Positions 56,668-64,000 of a stretch of DNA of 64,000 bases are shown here, piece after piece; within the stretch, counting starts at the first letter, position 1; every line of letters begins with the position of its first letter. Under the pieces are notes generated by a model. It saw only the letters and a list, made by a program, of their open reading frames with translations, ran no database searches and was not told the origin of the DNA. The stretch is from positions 1-64,000 of the forward strand of contig NZ_FUID01000022.1 in the NCBI RefSeq assembly GCF_900163635.1, read 5' to 3'. The position numbers were made by a program, and so were the translations under genes. The DNA comes from Leucobacter sp. 7(1). GTDB lineage: Bacteria > Actinomycetota > Actinomycetes > Actinomycetales > Microbacteriaceae.

Positions 56668-57891
56668 ATGGGCATTTACGGGCAGCTGAGCAAGAATCCG
56701 GGCGTTTTTCGAGTCTTGGGTTCTCAGTTGCTGGCCCGATTCCCCTTCGGGATGCTCTCGATTATTCTGCTGCTGCACATCCAGCAGGCCTACGGTGACT
56801 ACACCTCCGCTGGGCTTGTGCTCGCCACGCAGAGCATCGGCCAGGCGATCTCCGGCCCGATGAGCAGCAGGCTAATGGGGCGGCTCGGCATGCGTCCGGT
56901 GCTCTCGGTCACCTCGGTCGTGTGCTCCATTCTGCTGTTCACCATCGCACTTGTGCATCTGCCGCTCATGATCGTGGCAGGGATCGCCTTGCTCATCGGG
57001 CTCTCCACGCCGCCGGTGACTCCGGCGGTGCGCACGATCTACCCGAAGCTCGTCCCGAGTTCGCAGCTCTCGGAGCTCTTCTCTCTTGATGCCGCGGCGC
57101 AGGAACTCATCTGGGTGCTCGGCCCCGTGGTCGCGGTGTTCGTGACCTCGCAGTTTGGCACCTCGATGGGCCTCCTCGTCGCCGCCGGCTTCATGCTGCT
57201 CGGCGGCGCCTGGTTCATTCTCAGCCCCGCGGTGGGCCGCGTGCAGTTGCTCCGTTCCAAGCGCGGCTTCGGCGCGGTCCTGCGTCATCCCACCGTCGTG
57301 ATCTCGACCGTGGTCGGGTTCTTCTTTGTGGCCTCCTTCGCGGCGATCGAAGCGGGCGTGGTGGCGGCGTTTGCCGGGCCAGACGGCGGGCACGGCAGCA
57401 TGGAGTCGGGCATTGTCCTCGCCCTGTTCGCGGGTGGATCGCTCGTGGGCGGATTGCTGATCGGACACCGCGAGATGCGTTCCTCCTCGCTGTTGCTGCG
57501 CATCCTTGTCGTGCTCGCAGGAACGCTCGCAAGCCTGGTCAGCCTGAACATGTGGTGGCTCGGAACCGTGCTATTCCTCGGCGGCCTCGGCACGGCCCCG
57601 GCGTTCGCCGCGATCTCGAGCATCGTGAGCTCTACAGTGAAGTTCTCGGAGACCGCAGAGGCATTCGGTTGGGTGGGCACCGGGCAACTCGTGGGCGTCG
57701 CCACAGGTTCCGCGCTCGCGGGCATCGCCATCGACGTTGCGGGTGCGCACGGGGCCATCGTCGTTTCGGCCGCCCTGCTCCTGATCTGCGCCATTGTTGC
57801 CGCCGCCACAATTCGGTGGATCCCGGACCTGCGCGGCCGCTCGATCGAGCCGCCGCCCGAGACGGGCACCGTCACAATCCCGCTGAACTAG
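56668..57891 (+). CDS. MFS transporter
   Basis: A 407-residue permease with twelve predicted membrane segments. The loop between segments 2 and 3 reads GPMSSRLMGRLGMRPVL, a variant of the MFS motif A (GxLaDrxGrkxxl). The halves are joined by a basic central loop (RVQLLRSKRGFGAVLRHP). It resembles the drug- or sugar-efflux group; substrate unknown. Monocistronic, ended by the perfect hairpin at 57908. Confidence 0.88.
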   Translation: MGIYGQLSKNPGVFRVLGSQLLARFPFGMLSIILLLHIQQAYGDYTSAGLVLATQSIGQAISGPMSSRLMGRLGMRPVLSVTSVVCSILLFTIALVHLPLMIVAGIALLIGLSTPPVTPAVRTIYPKLVPSSQLSELFSLDAAAQELIWVLGPVVAVFVTSQFGTSMGLLVAAGFMLLGGAWFILSPAVGRVQLLRSKRGFGAVLRHPTVVISTVVGFFFVASFAAIEAGVVAAFAGPDGGHGSMESGIVLALFAGGSLVGGLLIGHREMRSSSLLLRILVVLAGTLASLVSLNMWWLGTVLFLGGLGTAPAFAAISSIVSSTVKFSETAEAFGWVGTGQLVGVATGSALAGIAIDVAGAHGAIVVSAALLLICAIVAAATIRWIPDLRGRSIEPPPETGTVTIPLN

Positions 57892-57907
57892 CGGGGCCGT
57901 CGCCTCT

Positions 57908-57969
57908 CATCGATGGGTGAGTTTCTGGGGCTTGCCGTGCGCGAAGCCCCAGAAACTCACCCATCGATG
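57908..57969. repeat. long perfect inverted repeat (26-bp arms)
   Basis: Arms 57908-57933 and 57944-57969 are exact complements around the ten-base spacer GCCGTGCGCG. It starts 17 bp after the MFS stop and ends 96 bp before the DUF4349 gene. The arms are of mixed composition (they contain GTTTCTGGGGC) with no T tract. Termination of the MFS transcript is likely. Confidence 0.96.
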
Positions 57970-58053
57970 CTGCTGTGGGGGCGCAGGATCACGATTCCGG
58001 CACACTCAGGGAAGGCCCAGGCGGTCCCCGGCCCGGAGCGACCACCGGCGGAC

Positions 58054-58059
58054 TATGGT
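58054..58059 (+). promoter_or_regulatory. leaderless -10 box of the DUF4349 gene
   Basis: TATGGT is followed by exactly six bases and the ATG at 58066; no ribosome site. Confidence 0.55.
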
Positions 58060-58065
58060 GTGGAC

Positions 58066-59061
58066 ATGTCCCGTCGAAGACTTCTCGCGCTCACCGCCGC
58101 AGCGACGCTCCTCCTGGCACCACTCTCAGCGTGCGCGCGTTCCTCGGAGTCTGCGGTATCCCCACCCCAGATCGGGATCGAGGGGCCGCTCACAGACGCA
58201 GCAATGCCCGAGGGCGGGGCGGCCGGCGCTCAACTCGCCGAGAACGGCGCTGGCACCAGGAACATGACCGAGCGTTCCATCATCCGCTCCGGTGACCTTC
58301 GCCTCACGGTGGCCGATCTGGAGGAGGCGAGCGACCGGGTCACCGCGGCGGCCCGGGAGCTCGGCGGCAGCATCGACTCCGAGACCCTCTCGCAAGACTC
58401 CGCGAACCTCACCGTGCGGGTTCCCGCCGAGCGTCTCGACGAGGCGTTCGACGTCCTGAGTGGGATCGGTGAGGTGCAGTCGCAAAGCCGGTCCGCGGAG
58501 GACGTCACCACCGTGCACGTGGACCTGGAGGCGCGCGTCGCTGCGCTCGAGTCCTCGGTGAAGCGCTTGAACGCGCTCATCGCTGACGCGTCGACCACGG
58601 CGGATCTGATCGAAGCCGAGACAGCGCTGACAAACCGCCAGCAAGAACTCGACGGCCTCCGGGCTCAGCTCACCGCGCTCGAGGATCAGGTCGAGGAAGC
58701 CACAATCTGGGTCACTCTCGCCCCCGAACAGGTGCTGCCCGGCGGCGGCCCCGCCTCGTTCTGGGACGGAGTGGTTTCAGGCTTCCAGTCCCTGGGGACG
58801 GTGGGGGCCGGAGCGCTCGTGGTGCTGGGCGTGCTGCTCCCCTGGCTGGTGCTCGGTGCGCTCGTCGCGGGGCTCGTCGTGTGGATCGTACGCGCGATCC
58901 GGCGTCGCGGGGCGCGTCGACACCCGGGAGTCGCTGCACCCGCGGCGACGCTATCCTCCACACAGGCACCAACCGCGCAGGCACCGCTCGCCGCGCAGAC
59001 GCCGTCCGAGCACGCCGCGTCCGATCACGCGCACCCCAGCCCGCCGAGCAACGACAGGTGA
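58066..59061 (+). CDS. DUF4349 lipoprotein
   Basis: A 331-residue secreted lipoprotein. The signal peptide MSRRRLLALTAAATLLLAP is followed by LSAC, making C23 the lipidated residue. The DUF4349 domain (about 65-290) has IIRSGDLRLTVADLEEA, a coiled-coil region (about 165-215) and a final membrane segment (about 250-285) followed by basic residues. So the domain is held at the outer face by both a lipid and a C-terminal helix. The Ala/Pro/Thr-rich tail is cytosolic. Function of the family unknown. Confidence 0.87.
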   Translation: MSRRRLLALTAAATLLLAPLSACARSSESAVSPPQIGIEGPLTDAAMPEGGAAGAQLAENGAGTRNMTERSIIRSGDLRLTVADLEEASDRVTAAARELGGSIDSETLSQDSANLTVRVPAERLDEAFDVLSGIGEVQSQSRSAEDVTTVHVDLEARVAALESSVKRLNALIADASTTADLIEAETALTNRQQELDGLRAQLTALEDQVEEATIWVTLAPEQVLPGGGPASFWDGVVSGFQSLGTVGAGALVVLGVLLPWLVLGALVAGLVVWIVRAIRRRGARRHPGVAAPAATLSSTQAPTAQAPLAAQTPSEHAASDHAHPSPPSNDR

Positions 59062-59127
59062 CCAACGGTCACTGAACGCCGAGCGCTCGGCGGCGACCGC
59101 GCCACAGCGGCCGGCGAGCACAGAGCG

Positions 59128-60465
59128 CTACGCGACGAGCCGATCGATCGGGATCTCCGTCCCGAGGATCCGCTCGGCAGCGCGGTGCCCAGATCCGAGC
59201 GCGGCGGTGACCGTTGCAGGATCATCCTCCCAGGTGGCCTCGCCCGCGAGGTGCAGCACACCGCCGAGAGGGGTCGCCAGAACCTCGTGGTCAGCGGGCA
59301 CAGAACCGACGGTCATATAGGCGTAGGACCCACGCGACCAGGGGTCGTCCTGCCAGTGCGTGACGTGACTCGCGACGGGGGCCGGGATCGCGTCCCCAAA
59401 TATCTCGCGGAGCGCCCCCATGACAGAGTCAACAACCTGTCCTTCCGGCCAGTCACGGATCACGCGCGCGCACGGCCCCGCGGCGAACGTCAGGAGCGTC
59501 GGCTCCCCGTGAGCCGCGGTCACGTCGTACCAGGAGTGCCACCAGGACCCCGCCTCGCCCTGGCGGCGGATCGCCGCGACATTCTCGTCCCAAAACCTCT
59601 CGGGGAAGCGCAGGAACACCTTCTCGAAGGCGTTCATCTCGAGGCGATCGAGCGCGCCAGCCACGGGATCGGGCAGTGGCGGATCGATCACGAACGCATC
59701 GGATTTCAGAACCCCCACCGGAACGGTCACGACCGCGTGATCCGCCGCATATTCATTCCCACTTGTGCGCACGGTGACGCCGCCGTTCGTCGCCCACGTG
59801 ACCGCGGACACGGGCGTCTCTCGCCGGATGTCGAGCCCAGCTGCCAACCCAGACGCGAGCCTGTCGTAGCCTTGCGGAAAAACGACCTCGTCGCCCTCAA
59901 CAGCATCATCGTCGAGACCGTGCGCGTCGAGATCATCGATCCACGCACCGTACTGCTCCTCGGTACGGTGACGCAGGTACTCGCGGACGCGCTCCGCACG
60001 ATCCGCATGCCACCCCAGCTCGGCGAGCGCCTCCTCCACCGCGTCCGCATAGGAGCAGCCGTGAGCGATACCCGCGATCACGTCGGCCAGGCGTGCGTCG
60101 CACGCGGCGACATCGGCAATGAACGATTCCGCGGCCGCATCACTCAACCGCACGGCATCGGGGCCGTAGTAGGCGACGGGTTTGCCGCCCGCCTGAAAAC
60201 TCCCCATCGTAAACTCGACGTCGGGCATCCCGAGCGCCTGGGTCGCAACGTGAACGGGGCTGTCAGTAATGCCGTGAATCCACGAGGCACCGAGATCGGT
60301 GACGCGGCCCGCCACTCGCTCGGAATGGACGCGCCCGCCGACCCGGTCTCGCGCCTCAAACACCACCACCCGCTGCCCGGCGCGCGCGAGCAGCCGGGCA
60401 GCGGTGAGCCCCGCGATGCCCGCGCCCACAACGATCGTGTCGAAGCGTTCTGTGTGCTGCGTCAT
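59128..60465 (-). CDS. flavin monoamine/polyamine oxidase
   Basis: A 445-residue FAD amine oxidase. It opens with FDTIVVGAGIAGLTAARLLARAG (dinucleotide loop), then EARDRVGGRV (FAD adenosine), DLGASWIHG, WATNGGVTVRT, VVTVPVGVLK (near 240) and HLAGEATWED near the end with the flavin-contacting loop. The group oxidises polyamines or aromatic monoamines to aldehydes, with H2O2 release. An APC permease (60 bp upstream) and a semialdehyde dehydrogenase divergent from it would import the substrate and oxidise the aldehyde. Confidence 0.9.
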   Translation of the reverse strand: MTQHTERFDTIVVGAGIAGLTAARLLARAGQRVVVFEARDRVGGRVHSERVAGRVTDLGASWIHGITDSPVHVATQALGMPDVEFTMGSFQAGGKPVAYYGPDAVRLSDAAAESFIADVAACDARLADVIAGIAHGCSYADAVEEALAELGWHADRAERVREYLRHRTEEQYGAWIDDLDAHGLDDDAVEGDEVVFPQGYDRLASGLAAGLDIRRETPVSAVTWATNGGVTVRTSGNEYAADHAVVTVPVGVLKSDAFVIDPPLPDPVAGALDRLEMNAFEKVFLRFPERFWDENVAAIRRQGEAGSWWHSWYDVTAAHGEPTLLTFAAGPCARVIRDWPEGQVVDSVMGALREIFGDAIPAPVASHVTHWQDDPWSRGSYAYMTVGSVPADHEVLATPLGGVLHLAGEATWEDDPATVTAALGSGHRAAERILGTEIPIDRLVA

Positions 60466-60524
60466 GCGGTGAGTCCTGTTCTCTACGGTACGTATTCTGG
60501 AAAGGTGCGTGTTCCGCGTCCGGC

Positions 60525-62045
60525 CTATTCGTCGGGGACAAGCACCTCGGTGTCTCGGTTCAGGCTCTCACCGCGAAAAAACGGGCGCGAGTTGGGCCGG
60601 AGCCACCACAGGCCCATGAACACGAAGCCGAGCAGGATCGCCCCCACACCGATCACAAACGCTCCGCCCACGCCGAGCAGCACAGTCTCGCCGTAGTCGC
60701 GGGCCCACATGTCGATCGCGGACTGCACAAAGGCGTAGCCGAGCATGAGGCCGCCAAGCGCCGGGAGAATCCCGCGCATCCAGAGGTTGCGTGCGCTATC
60801 TCGGAGCGTGTCACGGAAATACCAGACGCACGCAAATGAAGTGATTGCGTAGTAGAGCGCAACCGCGAGACCCATCGAGGTGAGAGAGTCAGCCAGCATG
60901 TCCTCCGACAAGATCGACATCCCGACGTAGTAGATGATCGCCGCGACCCCCATCACTGTGGTCGAGAACCAGGGTGTCTTGAACTTCGGGTGCAGTTCCG
61001 CGAACTTCGCGGGCAGGGCGCGGTACACAGCCATCGACAGTGTGCCGCGGGCGGTCGGGAGGATCGTGGTCTGTGTCGAGGAGGCTGCGGAGAGCAGCAC
61101 GCCAAGAATCAGGAACCAGCCCCACGGGCCGAAGAGCGCGCCACCGAGCACGGTGAACACGTCGTCGAGGTTCTCAGCGTTTGTCAGCCCGAAGCCGGTG
61201 TCGCCGAAGCCCGCGAACATCATGACGGCGACTGACACTCCGACATACAGGACGATCAGGATCACGATGCTCGAGAGCGCAGCCCGTCCCGGCGTGGTGC
61301 GCGGGTTCTTCGTTTCCTCGTTCAGGGCCAGGCAGGTGTCCCATCCCCAGTAGATAAACAGGGCGAGGAGGACCGCTTGCATGAAGCCGGACCACGACGT
61401 GAGTTCTGCGGGATTGAACCAGTTCCAGTCGAACGCCACCGAGTCCGGGTTCAGACCGGAACCCGCGTGCACAAGCGCGAGGACCCCAAAGAGGACCATC
61501 GCGAGGATCTGGATGCCCACGAGGATCTTTTGCAGGCGCTCACCGATTTGGACCCCAACTGTGCTGATCAACGTCATGATCGCCATAAACACGACCGAGG
61601 TTGCGATCACGATGGCGCGGTTCTCAGCGAACTCGGTGTTGCCGAGCAGCAACCAGAAATACTGTCCGGTAATCTCACCGACGTTTGCGAGCACCATAAT
61701 CGACGCGACCGCCACAGCCCATCCGCCGATCCATCCGGTCACCGGCCCGAAGGCTTTGGTCCCCCAGACGAAGGTGGTGCCGCAGTCGGGGATCTCTCGG
61801 TTGAGCTCCTGGTAGGCAAACGCGGCAAAGACCATCGGGATGCAGGCCACGATGAACACGAGGGGTGCTTGCGCCCCGACCGCGAGGATCACATACCCGA
61901 GGGTCGCGGCGAGGGAGTAGAGCGGGGCGGTCGAGGCCAGCCCGATCATCGTGGATCCCACCACGCCCAGGGTGCCTTCGTTGAGGCCCTTGCCCACGTG
62001 GATGTGGCCGGTCTCTGTCGCGTTCGACAGCGTGTGCTTCGCCAT
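60525..62045 (-). CDS. APC-superfamily permease (amino acid or polyamine)
   Basis: A 506-residue transporter with about twelve hydrophobic segments. GVVGSTMIGLASTAPLYSLAATLGYV near residue 27 is the unwound first helix; FVWGTKAFGPVTGWIGGW, FIYWGWDTCLALNEETKNPRTTPGRAA and SSTQTTILPTARGTLSMA follow. The acidic/polar C-terminus is cytosolic. AGAAGAGC precedes the ATG. Adjacent to an amine oxidase on the same strand; import of putrescine or a related amine is plausible. Confidence 0.88.
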   Translation of the reverse strand: MAKHTLSNATETGHIHVGKGLNEGTLGVVGSTMIGLASTAPLYSLAATLGYVILAVGAQAPLVFIVACIPMVFAAFAYQELNREIPDCGTTFVWGTKAFGPVTGWIGGWAVAVASIMVLANVGEITGQYFWLLLGNTEFAENRAIVIATSVVFMAIMTLISTVGVQIGERLQKILVGIQILAMVLFGVLALVHAGSGLNPDSVAFDWNWFNPAELTSWSGFMQAVLLALFIYWGWDTCLALNEETKNPRTTPGRAALSSIVILIVLYVGVSVAVMMFAGFGDTGFGLTNAENLDDVFTVLGGALFGPWGWFLILGVLLSAASSTQTTILPTARGTLSMAVYRALPAKFAELHPKFKTPWFSTTVMGVAAIIYYVGMSILSEDMLADSLTSMGLAVALYYAITSFACVWYFRDTLRDSARNLWMRGILPALGGLMLGYAFVQSAIDMWARDYGETVLLGVGGAFVIGVGAILLGFVFMGLWWLRPNSRPFFRGESLNRDTEVLVPDE

Positions 62046-62120
62046 TGTGCAGTGCTCTTCTCGGTTCCGGCGTCCTCGCCGCGTGCTTCGTTGCGGTGCG
62101 CATTCCGTCGCTCAATGCCG

Positions 62121-62139
62121 ATGTCATGCGTACTGACAT
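62121..62139. promoter_or_regulatory. operator-like palindrome at the APC permease promoter
   Basis: ATGTCA-TGCGTAC-TGACAT is a 6-7-6 inverted repeat 76 bp upstream of the permease start. The geometry fits a TetR or GntR dimer. No regulator gene is adjacent. Confidence 0.55.
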
Positions 62140-62287
62140 TGTGCCTCATTTTGCGCCGGATCGGAGACACGCGTCCTGCAGGTTCATCGACACACCCGCG
62201 AGCGCGGGGCGAGCCTCACAGCCTCAGCCCCAGCCCGAATGCTCAGCCAACGTTCACCCACGGTGCGACGCGCCGCTCACCAGACCG

Positions 62288-62345
62288 TCAAGACAACCGA
62301 TTTCGTCGCGAATCAGTCGCTTTGCCACGAAATCAATGGTCTTGA
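62288..62345. repeat. nested inverted repeats upstream of gabD
   Basis: TCAAGAC (62288-62294) pairs with GTCTTGA (62339-62345); inside it GATTTCGT (62299-62306) pairs with ACGAAATC (62327-62334); inside that GCGA (62308-62311) pairs with TCGC (62317-62320). The three stems share one axis with small internal loops, giving a 58-base structured element. Confidence 0.75.
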
Positions 62346-62456
62346 GCCAGTGAGCATTCGAAAACTCGGAGCGCGCCGAGCTAGTGTGGGGCGCCGCGGT
62401 GTGCGAGACTGGGAAGCGTCACTATTTCGACACAGCCACTAAGGAGTGAGTCATTT

Positions 62457-63815
62457 ATGAGCACGTTTGCCGTCATTAACCCGGCTACGGGCGAGACCCT
62501 CGCCACCTACCCCGACGCAACCTCGGAGGAGATCGAGGCGTCACTGGCCGCTGCACAGCAGGCCTACACGGATTGGGCACGCAAGACCACGGTCGCCGAG
62601 CGCGCGGCACTGGCACAGCGCGCGGCGGAACTGTTCGACGAGCGCAAGGATGAGCTCGGCGCGATCATCAACCGCGAGATGGGCAAGCCCCTCGACCAGT
62701 CGATCGGCGAGGCAGAGTTCTCCGGCGCGATCACGGCCGCGTTCGCAAAGAACGCTGAGAACTGGCTCGCTGACGAGCAGCTCGAGGTCGAGGACGGCCT
62801 GAAGAGCTTCTTCCGCTACCAGGGCACGGGCGTCATTCTGGGCATCATGCCCTGGAACTACCCGTACTACCAGGTTGCACGTTTTGCCGTACCGAACCTG
62901 ATCCTCGGCAACACGATCATCCTCAAGCACGCCGCACAGTGCCCCGAGTCGGCACTCGCGCTCGAGCAGCTGTTCCTCGACGCGGGCTTCCCCAAGGGTG
63001 CTTACGTCAACGTTTTCGCGACGCACGACCAGATCTCGGACATCATCGCCGACGACCGCATTCAGGGCGTCTCGCTGACCGGCTCGGAGCGCGCTGGCGC
63101 AATCGTTGCTGAGCAGGCCGGCCGCGCACTCAAGAAGTGTGTGCTGGAGCTGGGCGGCTCTGACGTCTTCCTGGTACTCGACACCGATGACCTCGACCAC
63201 GCTGTTGAGCACGCAGTTGGCGGCCGCATGGAGAACACGGGCCAGGCCTGCAACGGCTCCAAGCGCATCGTTGTCATGGACAAGTACTTCGACGAGTTCA
63301 CCGAGAAGTTCAAGGCCGCAATTGCGGGCCAGTCCTACGAGTCGGGCGACTTCGGCCCGATGTCTTCGGAGGCCGCTACCAAGACCCTCTCCGCACAGGT
63401 GCAGGGTGCCGTTGCGCAGGGCGCTGAGATCCTCGTGGGCGACAACAGCCCCGAGGGCAACCTCTACACCCCCTCGGTGCTGACGAACATCACCCCGGCG
63501 ATGGACGTCTACAGCCAGGAGCTCTTCGGCCCCGTCGCACAGCTCTACAAGGTCTCCAGCGATGAAGAGGCGATCACCCTCGCCAACTCCTCGCCCTACG
63601 GCCTGGGCTCCGTCGTGATCTGCGACGATCTGGACCGCGCTGAGCGTGTCGGCAACCAGCTCGACGTGGGCATGGTCTTCATCGGCGGCGCTGGCCTCGA
63701 GGGCGCAGACGTGCCCTTCGGTGGCGTTAAGAAGTCGGGCTACGGCCGTGAGCTCGGCAAGGTCGGCATGCTGGAGTTCGCGAACAAGAAGCTGTTCCGC
63801 TTCGCCGCGAAGTAA
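62457..63815 (+). CDS. gabD: NAD(P)-dependent succinate-semialdehyde dehydrogenase family
   Basis: A 452-residue aldehyde dehydrogenase of the short GabD1-like group. PWNYPYYQVARFAVPNLILGN is the start of the cofactor-binding region; the general base is E231 in LELGGSD, and the nucleophile is C265 in NTGQACNGSKR. LFGPVAQLY and VPFGGVKKSGYGRELG complete the signature. AAGGAG lies about ten bases before the ATG. Codon use is very biased, like ald, suggesting high expression. It probably oxidises succinate semialdehyde or an amine-derived semialdehyde from the neighbouring oxidase. Confidence 0.92.
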   Translation: MSTFAVINPATGETLATYPDATSEEIEASLAAAQQAYTDWARKTTVAERAALAQRAAELFDERKDELGAIINREMGKPLDQSIGEAEFSGAITAAFAKNAENWLADEQLEVEDGLKSFFRYQGTGVILGIMPWNYPYYQVARFAVPNLILGNTIILKHAAQCPESALALEQLFLDAGFPKGAYVNVFATHDQISDIIADDRIQGVSLTGSERAGAIVAEQAGRALKKCVLELGGSDVFLVLDTDDLDHAVEHAVGGRMENTGQACNGSKRIVVMDKYFDEFTEKFKAAIAGQSYESGDFGPMSSEAATKTLSAQVQGAVAQGAEILVGDNSPEGNLYTPSVLTNITPAMDVYSQELFGPVAQLYKVSSDEEAITLANSSPYGLGSVVICDDLDRAERVGNQLDVGMVFIGGAGLEGADVPFGGVKKSGYGRELGKVGMLEFANKKLFRFAAK

Positions 63816-63831
63816 CACGTTCTCGCAGCCT

Positions 63832-63867
63832 TGAGCGCCCGGGGCCCGTTGGGGTCCCGGGCGCTCA
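63832..63867. terminator. terminator of gabD
   Basis: A 16-bp stem (63832-63847 with 63852-63867, one G-U pair) with a GTTG loop begins 16 bases after the stop codon. It may also serve the converging open frame at 63872. Confidence 0.88.
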
Positions 63868-63871
63868 GCGT

Positions 63872-64000
63872 TTAGGCGGCTGCGCCCCAAAACGGGCGGT
63901 CGGCCCCCAGTGCTCGCGCAGGGAGCGCGCTCGCGAAACGTACCCCGTCCACCTCGAGGGGTGCTCGGAGCCTGCGGGCCGGGCCCCAGCCAGTGTGTTC
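63872..64000 (-). CDS. possible C-terminal end of a gene running off the window
   Basis: A stop-free frame of 42 codons ends in TAA at 63872-63874 and continues past the window edge. The peptide (with VDGVRFASALPARALGADRPFW before the end) has normal codon bias and stops right after the gabD terminator, as a convergent gene would. No family recognised from so short a piece. Confidence 0.4.
   Translation of the reverse strand, partial: EHTGWGPARRLRAPLEVDGVRFASALPARALGADRPFWGAAA

Larger units (their letters stand above)
62046..62456. promoter_or_regulatory. 411-bp divergent region between the APC permease and semialdehyde dehydrogenase genes
   Basis: No gene is visible. It holds three dyads: the 19-bp palindrome at 62121, an outer inverted repeat CGAATGCTCA (62235-62244) with TGAGCATTCG (62351-62360), and the nested repeats at 62288-62345. 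CACAAT on the minus strand (62138-62143) could be the -10 of the permease, so the 62121 palindrome would overlap its transcription start. TAGTGT at 62382-62387 could be the -10 for the dehydrogenase. Confidence 0.5.

Noticed and set aside
62541-63890. 449-codon open frame antisense to gabD
   Set aside because: It is the usual GC-rich shadow: the plus strand has all aldehyde-dehydrogenase motifs, whereas the antisense peptide has no family features and no ribosome site.

Overview
The window is chromosomal DNA from a high-GC actinobacterium, most likely of the family Microbacteriaceae and Leucobacter-like. This rests on strongly GC-biased third codon positions, many start codons that look leaderless, a mycobacterial-type IrtA (siderophore-interacting domain fused to an ABC exporter) and an AldR/Ald pair. 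The genus is an inference; no 16S gene or other marker is present. I see no phage, insertion sequence, integrase or CRISPR array. One tRNA gene, tRNA-Gln(CUG), is present.

Region by region. 0.4-4 kb: a reactive-sulfur module. A CstR-like repressor is divergent from two tiny Cys-rich proteins, a thioredoxin and a metallo-beta-lactamase/triple-rhodanese fusion, with two identical operators between them. 4-11.2 kb: a two-armed lipid cluster (two diacylglycerol-kinase-like proteins, SDR, alkyl-DHAP-synthase-like flavoprotein, TetR, GlpD-like enzyme). 11.2-16.4 kb: a TetR-irtA-irtB iron-siderophore import operon behind a DtxR/IdeR-like box. 16.5-21.5 kb: mixed accessory genes (chromate transporter, hydrolase, HEPN/Abi-like protein, ClbS/DfsB protein, VOC protein, tRNA-Gln). 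21.6-27 kb: amino-acid permease, tandem Usp, PLP decarboxylase and LysR. 27-33.4 kb: hydrolase, Ppx/GppA, DeoC, a GT2 synthase with UDP-GlcNAc 2-epimerase, and a DUF3800 protein. 33.5-40.3 kb: Ski2-like helicase with DUF2130, an ABC-2 exporter, and an XRE/membrane-protein pair with palindromic operators.

40.5-50.5 kb: old-yellow-enzyme homologue, HTH_42 protein, Na+/H+ antiporter, nicotinamidase, AldR/Ald, aminotransferase. 50.5-64 kb: a large RecB-nuclease/helicase, DEAD-box RNA helicase, MFS transporter, DUF4349 lipoprotein, and an amine-catabolic group (flavin amine oxidase, APC permease, semialdehyde dehydrogenase).

Three signals run through the whole window. (1) Eleven genes carry a TANNNT box exactly six bases before the ATG, as expected for leaderless mRNAs. 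(2) Four unrelated proteins contain in-frame 15-bp tandem repeats, three of which share a GATCCGGC core, while intergenic regions carry 5-, 6-, 7-, 16- and 21-bp tandem repeats. (3) Two intergenic regions hold perfect inverted repeats with 24-26 bp arms. The most novel-looking unit is the CstR-controlled pair of Cys-rich mini-proteins sharing the motif WAGCGQHV.
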